Below, one piece after another: positions 1 through 11,203 of a DNA stretch of 64,000 nt. Location of the stretch: positions 6,919,474 to 6,983,473 of the forward strand of contig VXAI01000015.1 in NCBI GenBank assembly GCA_013399305.1, read 5' to 3'. The notes under the pieces are model-generated. The model was not told where the DNA came from. It did not search any database and saw only the letters and a list, made by a program, of their open reading frames with translations. Position 1 is the stretch's first letter. Every line of letters begins with the position of its first letter. Origin of the DNA: Rostratula benghalensis (lineage: Eukaryota; Chordata; Aves; Charadriiformes; Rostratulidae). Made by a program: the position numbers and the translations under genes.

Positions 1-120
1 CCGGCCGCCCGCCCCGCCGCGGGGCTGGGTCACGAGTGCGCGGCGGGCGCGACACGCAGGCGCTGAGCGGCCGCGGGGGAGGGACACGGGGGGACCGGGT
101 CCCTTGGTGGGTGCTGCAGC
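1..120. promoter_or_regulatory. CpG-rich edge, possible part of a neighbouring CpG island
   Basis: The first 120 bases are very rich in C+G with many CpG dinucleotides, and composition falls abruptly to AT-rich sequence after about base 180. This looks like the edge of a CpG island cut by the window boundary. In the order I know from other vertebrates, KDM2B lies next to ORAI1 in head-to-head orientation, so a KDM2B promoter or alternative first exon is possible. No KDM2B coding exon is visible, so the link is inference. Confidence 0.35.
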
Positions 121-3100
121 CGTACCCTTAAAAGTTGAGCTGTGAGGGGCTGTTGGGTTGGCCGGCATCACGTTTTAAACGCCGGCGCAATTTTGGAGGA
201 TTCCTCCTAAAGAGCACCGAGGGTTAACACAGCAAACGCTGGAAAGTAATCTTGCGCTACAGTGGAGTTATGGTTAATTAATTAAAGTGTCTAATTAAGC
301 ACGCTGTTTTACAGACACTTGGCCTCGCTGTGCTCCTCTGTCACTCGTGCAGCCAGCGGGCCGGCAAGGTAGCCCTGCCCGAGGCAAACGCTGGCCACTG
401 CATAAACCGCTCCAAAATGTGCACATATTTCCCTTGTGAGAACAGGATCTAACATCTATCACGTGTTACTCCGTATTAAATAACGCAAAATTGCCTTCGT
501 AATGTGCATGTACAACAGGTAGTTCTAAACCGCATGAAAAAGTTGGTAAAAATGACATTAAGTAGCTACTGATACGAAAAAAACCCCGTTGTCTATCGAG
601 ACTGTGAGTTCCTTAGCCTACCAGAGGGGCTCATTTCAAGAACACCAACTCACATCTACTCTAAATTGATGCCGAGCAAATATTGGGACCATCTGATTGC
701 AATAGCAGGGTCAGAGTGCAGGGTTTGAACAGCCTCCAGCTTCCCAAGTGTGGCTCCTCTCTGAAGTGACATCCTTTACCCGCACCCCCCAAGAAAGGGA
801 ACATCAAAGAGTACCTAAACCCAGGGGTCGGGGCTGATGGCTTTGACACCGCTCCTCTGATTTGCTTTTTTTTTTTTCAATTTTTTGAGATGGACGTTGA
901 GAATAAATGTGTTTCTACCTCCAGTATGGCACTGGTTGATGTCTGTCCCTCCCCGGCCGGCAAAAGCCAAGTGCTCTGACCTGAACAGCACCAACGTGGG
1001 AAGCAAATTTCAAACTGACTTTCCATGGCTTTAATTCTCAGATCGGTTAAACAGAAACTGAAACTCCTCTCAAAATAGGGCATTTCTCTTTACTGTTCCT
1101 GTCTGCTGCTACCAGCAGAAACGCATCCATGTAGCATCCAGTTACCCTTTGCATACCTAACCAGGTCCTTTCTAGGGACTGCAAGAATGTATTAAATATT
1201 ATGCAAAAGGTAAACCACAGTAAAATTCAACTTTGCCGTCATCTCTTTGAAAAGATCCGTATTTTAATGAATCATGACATGGATAGAGGCAGGAGAGGAC
1301 AGAGTTCTAATTTAGGATTCAAGGCACTGAGATTCTCCTTCTTCATCTGCCAATAACTGCAGAATCTTGAAAAATCATGTAATCTTTCTCTAACATTTCT
1401 CTATTTGCACATGATTTAACTTTATTATCATCTAGAAGTGTTGCATAGGCTATATATTGAAGTGTGGATTCCAGATGTCTATTACAGCAAGTGCATTATT
1501 AATCCATAATCCTGGAAAGACGTATGGATATGTTAACCTTTCAGCCAAGATTACTCAATCTTAAAATTAAATGCATGTGTACATCTGTAGGATTGAGGCC
1601 AGAGTACTTGTACGAGATAAATGGATGTTACCAGACAATCATCAGACAAAACCCACATAATCCATCCACTCTATAAAAGTCCACCAAAAAAAAGACAAAA
1701 CAGAGACATAAAAGAAAATCAACTCATTTATCTAATTTTTTTTTTTTTTTTCCATGAACAACCCAAGACTCTTGGTGCATCAAGCAAACTCACCAAGGAC
1801 TGTATTAATCACATACACCTAGAAACACCAGAGCACATCACTGAAGTATGGAACTAAATATGCCTCAAGAATATCACAAATTAAATCTACAGACCTCCAA
1901 AAATAGGAAACACATTTTAAACCTTGTTTTAAGACAGAAATGATTCCTATTAAACTACAATTCATTTTACCATCGAAATAATACTGTAACCTGTGTATTA
2001 ATAATGAAAAACCTGTCTCAGACTTAAAAGAGCTGGAAAAAATAAGTGAGGGGGACGGCTAGGTTATGGCTGGTGAGAATACCCACAGCTGCATTAGAGA
2101 GGATAGACCCGTTTAGAAGCAATATTAAACCCGTGTGGTTCAGGACACAGGCTCAGTGCTGGCAGACGAGGGTTGGGGCTCATTTCCCCTCCGAGCAGGT
2201 CACGCCGCGGGAGCTGGGCCCCGTTAGGAGGCAGAGCTGGGAACGGGACAGCCCAGGGCTGCCACAAGGCTGGCTTTCTTCACAATGAAAAACACGGGGA
2301 CAACCACTTTCTGTATCAATACCACGACAAGGGAGCAGTCATTATTGAGAAAGGGGCTAGCCTGAACGGTATTTATAAAAAACCCAAACAAAAAAACCTC
2401 ACTAAAACTTCTGCTGGATGTTAACGTAACTTACATTATTTAAAATCTAATCATGACAATGTGACAGACCCTGATCTTGTTAGCTTGAAAGTAGGAATTG
2501 TTTAATTCAACTGCCACTGCAAGGCTCTTGCTAAAATAAGAACTATAGTGCTGTGTGTGGGAAGGCTGTCTGAAGAAATGGGTTCATTTCACCCCTACTG
2601 AGCTTACGTACATAGTCATTTCCCATAGAATGGATTGAAATAGTCTTTTAAACATTTTTTTCAAAATACCTTTCATCACATAAGACCTACTGTTCTATAG
2701 AATACCTTGGGTCAAGACAGAAGACTAGATACTTTACCATTTCATTGTTTTATGAAGGAAATTTAAAATTATATTTTTTTTTCTAGACATGATGGATCAA
2801 ACTCTTTCCTCTGCAGAAATTCCATCAGCTAAGCTTGAAGCTCTACTTTAGATGAGATTTGCAGAGAAACTTGCCTTAAACTCCTTGCAGCTTGGAACTG
2901 CTGACAAACCTTTATTTGCCTTTTGGAGCTTTTGATGTGTTTTAATGCAGATCTACCATAATTTCCATTTTGTGGTTACCCAAATTGGTTTTGGTACAGT
3001 AACAGGAACAAATGGAAGCCATGATTTGCATGTGAAGCTGGAAATATTTTTAAGACAAACTGCTATGCAACGGGTAGCACCTTTGCATGCTCAGTACCAT

Positions 3101-5880
3101 ATCACATTCATCATCTGGAACTCAGCGAACCTATTCTTATTCAGTTCCTCCTATGGAAAATACAGAAGTACATTTTCAGTAGGAAAAAAAAAATATAATT
3201 CTGAGTATCCTTGTGACAGTGTACAGATTTCTCAGGGCTTTCTGGAAAGAAACTTGGACTTCTGCCACCTGCTCTGATTGTGTTCATGCACAGATGATCC
3301 AGGGAATGGGTTGACATTACCTCTAATTAGGGGTAATAACAGCCTGCTGCTGAAAGAGCCAGTTCCCTTTCTCTTGCGTGTACGTCCCTCATTTCTCCTG
3401 CATTAGGTCGTTTCATGCAGCCGCAGGATAAGTCGGCTCTGTTACCTGAACCAGCAGAAAACTCACCCAAGTTAGTGTTGGATTTTTTTTTTTTTTTTTT
3501 TTTTTCATGAGGTCAATTCACAGAAGCTCTAGCCGTTTGATGGGTGTAATCTACAGGATGGAGAGGAGGGGGTGAGGTGAAGGAAGAGAGCAGGACTACA
3601 CCCTTTTGGTGGCCTTCCGCAATTGCACTGATCATAGGTAACATCAGACCACAGCCCTGAACTCCGGTATGATTTCAGAAGAACTCCCTGAAGCATTTCT
3701 AAGAGTTAATTAAGCATGACTGGCTCTTTGTTTCAGCTAACTCTAGAGTGGCAGTACAGAGGTGTGCAATAATGAGTAATTAGAGGTGGAAATAAAAGAA
3801 TTTATCCTGTTAAGTTTGTACCTCGGAATGGAGCTGTATAATAGAACATAAAGGGGAAAAAGGGTACACTTCAGTCCTAATGTTTTCGTTGCACAATAAG
3901 TCTTGATCTTTGGTTTATGTTTCCCTATTTAACAAACCATTTTTAAAATTTCTGATAGGAAAGGAAATGATGCTTATTTTATAGCTACAAAGCTGGGGCT
4001 TAGAAGCTTAAAATTGCACATGGGTTCAGTTTGGAAAAGTGGATGGGATGAGATGAGATTTCCTTACTGATTCAGTAGCTCTTTTCCGTAGTGTTTCCTT
4101 GCATGAAGCGTGCATCAGTGTGGAACACTGTTAGATCTGTCACAGCCCTCCCCCATAAACAGGAATAGGAGCAATGGACAGAAGAACAGAGAAACAGGGA
4201 GTTGAAAGAGTCTAGTTTAATACACTTGTTTAGAAAGACACTTGAAGTCCTCAGCTGTATGTCTCTTGCAGTTGTGGTGTTTTGGCGGGGTTTTTTTAGA
4301 AAAATCTGATTTTAGGAAACAGGTCAAGAGCTAGGTATTATTTGTGCAGTAGTACTCGCCCATGTTGTTACAATTCAACCATAATTTTGCACAGAAATGA
4401 GAAGAAACAGTGAACAATCAGTCTTGGCTACGTACACGTAAACATTTTCATAGCTTATGAGCAGCAATGCAAAGTGTTTTTCAACATATGGTTCCACAGA
4501 AACCCAATGACAGAGACTTAAATGTTTGCTTGAGACATGGAGGAAATTTTACATTACTCTTTTTTGATGGTTATCGTATCTCCCAAGTAAAATGTGGTAA
4601 TGAAATCACATTTACTCATTGGTTACTCATTGCTTTGCAATGTGGTGCTCAGACCTAGCCTAAGGCATCAGTCAGAGACACAGAAAACGCTGATTGTGGT
4701 GATAAGGTCTTCTGTGTTTTTTTTTAAAAGACTTAAAGCACACTGAACAAAGAGTATTTCATAATGCTAACTAAGCTGGACTTTGACTCAAGTGGATCCT
4801 ATGCAGTAGTACTCATCCATAAAGGAGAAAGAAGGTGGCAAACACTCCATGGAGTCATTTATACAACAGCAAAGGCTTTGACAGAAAGACTAAGTCAACT
4901 ACTTCTTCTACAGAGGTGTTTTAATGCCCCTGTAGATAAAAATCTAACCGAAAGTTGTTTAGAAAAGGATGTGCCTCTGTTTATTTCCTGAGAAGGGAAT
5001 GAGATCAAATCTGTGTGGTAAGAAATGGTAGTTTCAGGGAATGCCTCCAAAGACTTCAAATCATTAAGATTTTTTTTTCCTTGGATGGTTACCTGTATCT
5101 TTTCTAAAAGAAAGCCACGTAAAGGAAAAGCATGAAGTGACTCGTGTTGGTTCAGTTTGTCATCATCTTTACTATGTGTAAGTAAATGAAAAACCTTGCA
5201 AATGGAAGAAAGGTGTGAAGAAAACAACAAAGCAAAAATGTTAAAGGCAATGTGCTGCAGTCTTCCTACTCGTACATAAGGTGGAAAATGTCAATGCAAT
5301 AGAAAATCATCAATGCTTTTGATTTCCGATTCAGCTCATATGTGACCATCCATGTGCCTGTAAATAGTCCAGTATTATTTCTATTGTTAATATCGTATTT
5401 TCCTTACTAGACATACATAGCAACAGGCTTGTTCTCTTACAGGTCTCTTAATTCTCCAGGCACACAAGTTTGATGTGGCACCAGCACTGTATTACGTCTC
5501 ACCTTTTCAGAAATCTTCATAACTGCATCATGTATTTGCCGTGGAGTTCTCTAGGCCTCATTTCCCCCCCCTGTAAAACACAGGAAAAATCAATGGTTGA
5601 AAGGGGTTGCGTGAACGTGGTAACAATTTCAACACTAACATACCTATCTGTTGAAATGTTCTGCTTACTGAGCTATCAATTGCTCGCTGATAAAAAACGA
5701 GTTTATCAGCTGTGTGTGTGTGCAAAACAGTTATGAAAACCTTAACACGTCACAAATGTAACTATCACTTTTAATTGGAAGCGAGGGTGACTGCTCAAAC
5801 TGGTTGAAATCCACAGGGCAGATACAAATTAAACGTTTAAACTTTTTAGGAGGGGAGGCTAAAGAAGGAAGTAGTTGGGA
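121..5880. other. Non-coding intergenic DNA upstream of ORAI1
   Basis: I see no recognisable exon on either strand. The DNA is AT-rich apart from a modest GC-rich patch around 2160-2290. A run of 23 T at 3483-3505 is the most obvious low-complexity tract. The open frames here (up to about 110 codons) have no recognisable domain and no conserved-looking composition. Regulatory elements for ORAI1 or KDM2B may be present but cannot be named from sequence alone. Confidence 0.6.
3483..3505. repeat. Poly-T tract (23 T)
   Basis: An uninterrupted run of T in intergenic DNA. It could be the A-tail of an old minus-strand retrocopy, but no adjacent body is recognisable. Confidence 0.8.
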
Positions 5881-6294
5881 AATGGCTTTGTAGTTGTGTT
5901 TTGAGGGAAGGCGGGGAAAAGCGGGGACGGAGCAGCGGACGCCCCATGCCCCTAGGGCACTCACCGCCGGGGTGAAAAACTGACAGAAAAACTACGGATT
6001 CCCGTCAATCACACTCCAGCCTGAGCCTGCTCACCCGCCCCGCTGCCGCGGCCACCGGGAGGTCGCGCCCCGGGCTCCAGCCGGGCCTGGCTCCGGGGCT
6101 TCTCCCCCCAGAACCCGCTGAGGGGGGGCGGCATCTCCCTCAGGGCCAGGCCCCGCTCCCCACAGACGGCAGCGAGGAGACCGCGCTCCCCTCACCGCGC
6201 TCCGGGCGGGAAGCGACCCCCTGGGGCACGATGCCCGCACGCCCTCGGACTCCCTCGGGGGCTGCCGGGAAGCGGCGGCGGAGGAGCGGGGCCG

Positions 6295-6437
6295 GGCCGC
6301 CCAATGAGGCGGCGGCGGGGCGGTGCTCGGCGGGCGGCGGCGCGCAGGCTCGCAGCGCCGAGGCCNGGCCGCCCAATGAGGCGGCGGCGGGGCGGTGCTC
6401 GGCGGGCGGCGGCGCGCAGGCTCGCAGCGCCGAGGCC
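6295..6437. repeat. Perfect 71-bp direct duplication separated by a single N
   Basis: Bases 6295-6365 and 6367-6437 are identical over 71 positions and are separated only by one N at 6366. Each copy holds a CCAAT motif and GC-rich sequence. A perfect repeat meeting at an N is typical of two contig ends that overlap but were joined without merging, so one copy may not exist in the genome. A true tandem duplication of a promoter element is the alternative. Confidence 0.9.
6366..6366. other. Single-base assembly gap (N)
   Basis: One unresolved base lies exactly at the junction of the two 71-bp copies in the ORAI1 promoter. Confidence 0.99.
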
Positions 6438-6481
6438 ACCAGGCGCGGCCCCAGCACCGGCAGGAGCCGCCGCCGGGCGCC

Positions 6482-6493
6482 ATGGGGTGTTAG
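6482..6493 (+). promoter_or_regulatory. ORAI1: Three-codon upstream ORF (Met-Gly-Cys-stop) in the predicted ORAI1 leader
   Basis: ATG at 6482 has a G at -3 and a G at +4, so it is in strong Kozak context. It encodes Met-Gly-Cys and stops with TAG at 6491-6493, 91 bases before the ORAI1 start. The ORAI1 ATG at 6585 has C at -3 and A at +4, a weak context. If transcription starts upstream of 6482, ribosomes would have to leak past or reinitiate after this uORF. The sequence is certain; its inclusion in the mRNA is inference. Confidence 0.5.
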
Positions 6494-6584
6494 CGCAGCT
6501 GGTGCCCTCGCTCTACCGCCGGAAGGAGCCGCTACCGTCGTGTGCCTCCCGCTCCGCTTCTCCTCCGCTCGCTGCCCCGAGCCC

Positions 6585-6698
6585 ATGAGCCTGAACGAGC
6601 ACTCGATGCAGGCGCTGTCCTGGCGGAAGCTCTACCTGAGCCGTGCCAAGCTGAAAGCCTCCAGCCGCACCTCCGCGCTGCTCTCTGGCTTCGCCATG
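6585..6698 (+). CDS. ORAI1: ORAI1 coding exon 1 (residues 1-38)
   Basis: This exon begins at the ATG of MSLNEHSM and ends after GGCTTCGCCATG, with donor GTGAGC at 6699, phase 0. It encodes the cytosolic helix that lines the inner pore. The frame stays open upstream to an ATG at 6231, but that stretch is low-complexity CpG-island translation without the conserved DWIGQSY-type motif found just before this methionine in mammals, so I start here. Confidence 0.95.
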
Positions 6699-9600
6699 GT
6701 GAGCGCCCGGCCTCGCCCGGGCGGGCAGGGGCCCCCCGGCAGGCGGCCCGCGGGCTCCCCGACAGCGGGGTGTGGGGAGCGGGGAGCGGTGCTGCCGCTT
6801 CTCCGTTATCTGAGCGGGGAACTCGCTGCCTCCCCTCATGCAGCAGCGGGGTGGGGAGGGGGGGACGGGACGAGCGCAGCCCCTGAGGCGGCGAGTGGTG
6901 TCCCGGGGCGGCGGGAAGCGGCGCGGGCCCTGGCGCCTCTTCCCCCACAGCGCCCGGCCTCCGGCTCCCGGGCAGCCGGGGTCAGCGCACCGGGACGGGC
7001 AGGAGGGAGAAGGCTTGGAGGCCACCCCGGGAGGAGCGGGGCCGGGTAGGGTGTCCCGGTGGGCTGGCATCGATAGGTCGTTTTCTGTGGAGAGCTGTCA
7101 CGCCAAAAGTTACATGCTGCCCTCACGGCCTTTTTTTATCTCCGCACAGCTCCGATCCCTCCTGCAGGGGTTACCGCTCCCTGCTTGGTTTTTTCCTGCG
7201 GAGGATGCTCGGCTTGCCAGAAACCACACTCGGCGGGACGCTGCTCCCGCTTGCTCCCGTAGGAAGGCGCGGACGGCGCTGGAAGTGCGGAGCTTGGCGT
7301 GGGTTTGCTGGTTTCGCTCCGCTCCGCGCTCCGGCCTGAGGAGCCAGGCGCAGGGAAAGCCCCGCCGCTGCCCGCGGGCGCTGGGACCCGCTCTCCCCCG
7401 GCGCCTCCCGGGCACCCGGCTCCCGGTGCGAGAGCAGGTGTTGGGCTGGAGCTGTGTTTAGGTAGATTAGGATAAATTAGGATAATTTGGATAACGGGTT
7501 ACAGTTGGCGGTGTCCCTCCGACTCGTTACGTCCATTCTTGGTCACTTGCCGGTACAGTGTTTCTTTTGTTCACCCAGCACTGGGTGTTGCTTAGTTCGG
7601 ACTTTTGTGCGTGTTTTAGAAATGTATTTTTTTTCCCCTCGGATGGTTTTACATAGTCTAGTAATCCTATTAATCTCAAATGAAAGCTCTATATAGATTA
7701 AAATGTCGTAATTGTCAGGTTTCATCGCATGCCCAGTCCTCTAACGCGCTGACTCCGCGGTCAGCACCTTTATTCCTCTGTCTTCGAAAAGTTTCGTGGT
7801 TGTAAATACCGAATTGTTCAGCTCTGACTTGTTTTGTTTTGATTATTGCCCCGCTTTTAGCACGGTGAGCGTTGTCAGCCGTAAGGTACGTTCCCCTCCA
7901 GAGCCGCTCTTGTAACGAGAGGATGCTGTTGGACACCCGTGGCAGCCGGTCTGCAGCAGCCCTCTGACGGTCAAATAAATGTCACTGTCCTCCTTCAATG
8001 GCTAAAAACAGACGCCGGCTCTTGAGGGGTGGTGGTGGAGTGCTGGTCCTTTGACTGACAGGCGACTGTGTTAGTGCAGCGGCATATTTGAGTTGGTTCT
8101 CCTTGGGTGACAGGCATGGGGCCGGTAGCTCATGCTCCGCTGCCGCTAATGAGTTTTCCTGGTTGCGCGCCTGTTGTCCCGTGTCACAGCAGTTTGTCGG
8201 GGTCGCTGCTTGAGTCGGGTTTTTACACTGAGGGAGAGAAACAGGGAAAACCCCTGTAGCTTCTTGATTTTTACAGATTTTCATTTAATGGAGGTTGCAT
8301 CTCCATTAATAAAAATACTACTTTAAAATTATACTTAATCTCTTAAATCTCTTTGGGTTTTCTCTAAATATATCCTGTGTGGAGTATAAAAACCAGTGGG
8401 TGTATGAGATGAGACTGCTTTTGCTTTCTTGATTTTCTACAAGACTCCCAGGAGTTCAGTGTCCTGCGGTTGAAAACTGCTTTTGAATTGATTTGTTTAG
8501 GGTATTTCAGGAAAAAGCCCCTTTGTTCTGATTAACAAAATCTCCGGTACCCAAGAATGTTACATGTGAACACGCATTGTATTTTAATTTTCTAAGTTAC
8601 TCCCTCAAAAAATGCTATTTTTTTTGAGTCTTCCTTTAACGAGGTCACCCTGGAAAATCAACTTGTTAGCTCATTGCTTTTGCTATGACAGATAGTTCTC
8701 TAGCTGAGACTTCCTCATCTATTTTCAGTAGAGCTGACTTAACTTTCAAGTATTTTGGGATTTCTTTTGAGTAACTTTGCTTATCTTCTAAAGTTGTCCT
8801 TCACAATTCCTGCCTTGAAAAGCAGGGCCTTCTTTCTGCTGTCACGCCTATGCATTGTTTGCTAAATTCAGCAGATTCTTTGGCACCTGATATTTGAACA
8901 GAATGCCGCTGAAGTACAATCTAGTCCTGGATCTAAAGCTTACAACAGCAATTAAGCGTCATTGTTCCTCTGTTTTCCCTATCAACACAAGGAAGAAAGA
9001 GCCTAAATGACCCATCCAGGACCGCCCAACAAGTTGATGGGAATTGTCTGGAGCGGAATGTGCTGTTTTCCATGCCAGTCCCATTGATTCTTGATCTTCA
9101 GTTAAACAGTACTTGCATCCTCCTAGTATGGGCTAAGTTTATCCCCGCTAAACTGTTCCTTTATTTTGGACTTTTGTGTGTAACTGCAGCTGTTTGGCAA
9201 GGTTTATTCCCCGGAGATTGGTTACACATACCCCAGTTAAACGATGCGTGAGTCAAGAGATTGCCCGGGTCAGTGATGTGTAGAACAGGAACTGCTCGGC
9301 CAGGTTTCAGCCTCAGCAGTGTTGTGCTTCCACGCAGAAGATCGATTAAAAACCTGTGTTATAAATAGTTTTGTTTTAGAGCTACACATCGCGATTTGCC
9401 ACCGTGTGTCAGCTTCAGGAAGAGCTGGCAGGGTCTGGTGGTTGCAAGCTGGTGTTAGAGCTAAGCTCCACGAGTAAACCCAAGCATTTACTTCGAGCAG
9501 GTTTCCGTGGGTGCTGTCATCCAGAGCCATCCGTCTAAGAGGAAATCTGTGAAGCTTATTATCTCGCATTTAGTAGGCTTTTCCAATTTGTCGGGCCAGC

Positions 9601-11167
9601 AGGTCCCCCAAGTTGTTAGAGGTAAAGAAATCCTAGATTGCTGATTATATGTAGTTGAAAGAACGGAGGATTCCTTCCATGCACTAGTGGAGGCAGTGAG
9701 TATTTCTCATTTCTGTGTTCTATTCCAGTTACTGATTTAGCATTTGGGTTTTTTTCCCCTCCATGACTGGCTTTATCTGTTTTTATTTCTTAGTCGGGTT
9801 TATCTGGATGCTGGAAGTATTTTGCAGACTGTATCCAATATTCCAAGCACTATCTCATCTACACCTACAGTAGCAGTTTCAAGAGCCCCGGTGCAGACAG
9901 GCTGCTGGCAGGTTATTTTTGTTTTAACAATTGTTTTAACAGTTAAGCTGACTTCACAGCATTTTCTCACCAGGGACGCATCACACAGTAGTATGATAAC
10001 GTCACAATACCAGAGTCACAAGTATCATAAGGAAGTTGTTAAATCTCAACAGTCACCAAACTGGAAAACTCAAAGATCACCTTCTGTCCACCAATTAACA
10101 GCTCTGAAAAAACTGAGCCTAAACTAGGGATTTGAATCATGTGGCTACTTAATTGTGTGGTTGACTTAGTTATATTTGGGATTTGGAGGTCATTTGTTAC
10201 CAGAGGGTATGGTTTTCTTGTAAATATCCCTCATGTTTCAAGCTGGCTAGGCTGTTGTCTAGATAGTAATATACATGCTTCAAATACTGAATATCATCAA
10301 AGAACTGTCAACTCTTGCCTTTGAAATATAGCCAACGCAGTCTCCTGAAGACAGCTTCAGTCATGTTTGGTAGCAAACTGACTGCACTGATGAATATTTA
10401 TGAAACTGCTTTCCATGCTAACAGTTGATGTTGAAGTAATGCTAGGTAGGACTGGGGCCCAGCTGCTGTCAGTGCTGTACAGATGCTGTAGAAGTTGTTT
10501 TAGCTGTGTATGACTGGATTGTGGCTGCAGTAACGTGCAGCAGCTGCATTTTGTAACCTGCAGCAAAGCCTTACAGGCCCAGTTTCATGGCTTCTGCTAG
10601 CTTTAGTGTTGGGAGTGCACTTACAGGTGAGCACTGTGCTCTGAAGAAGCTTCCCCTGTATATAAAAAGGTTTCTTTCAGTTATGAAAGCAACATTTTGT
10701 TGCTCCTTTGAGCATCCCTGTCTCAAGGTTAGAGATGCACAGGGCAGGCAGCTTGGAGTACTTAGGGCTCTAATGGATGCTTAGTTTCTCTTGTACATAA
10801 AACAAGTAATAAGATTGTTATTTGGACTTACCTTTTTTTTTTTTTTTATTTCCAGTGACTGATTCTGGCTCACACAGAATCTTTTTATGAGTTGTTTGTA
10901 GCTCTTAATGAATGGTGCAGACACTCTGAGAGCCTGGCTCTGCACTGCTGTCTCTGGGAGTGAGTAGTACTGTCAGGAAAACAGAGACTGACCGACTCGG
11001 GAGCCGAGGAGACAGCCAGGGGAGCGCTCCTTTCCAGTGGTGCCATGATGCCTGTCTTGTTCTTGACTTTCCTCTGTGGTCCTACACAAAGATAAGCAAA
11101 GGGTTAGAAGATGGAGTTTGTTATTGAAATCATCTGTGATGTCAACCTCAAGGCTTGGAGAAACCAC

Positions 11168-11203
<36 letters not shown>

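Larger units (their letters stand above)
5890..7440 (+). promoter_or_regulatory. ORAI1: CpG island and TATA-less promoter region of ORAI1
   Basis: GC-rich, CpG-dense sequence spans the ORAI1 first coding exon and about 0.7 kb either side. I see no TATA box. A CCAAT motif lies at 6300-6304 and is repeated in a perfect 71-bp duplicate at 6372-6376. The island also contains a splice-donor-like sequence on the minus strand at 5959-5964, compatible with divergent transcription. The transcription start is not determinable here; with CCAAT boxes normally 60-100 bp upstream of the start, a position around 6370-6450 is a reasonable inference. Confidence 0.75.

Noticed and set aside
2945..3277. 110-codon plus-strand open frame in the intergenic region
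   Set aside because: No domain recognisable, no CpG island or transcript signals; likely chance.
6231..7049. 272-codon plus-strand open frame covering the ORAI1 first exon and reading into the intron
   Set aside because: It reads through the strong GTGAGC donor at 6699 and its N-terminal part is low-complexity CpG-island translation containing an N. Only residues from 6585 to 6698 match ORAI1.
9744..10127. 127-codon plus-strand open frame in ORAI1 intron 1
   Set aside because: No recognisable domain or family resemblance and no clear splice or promoter context; likely a chance ORF in AT-rich intron.
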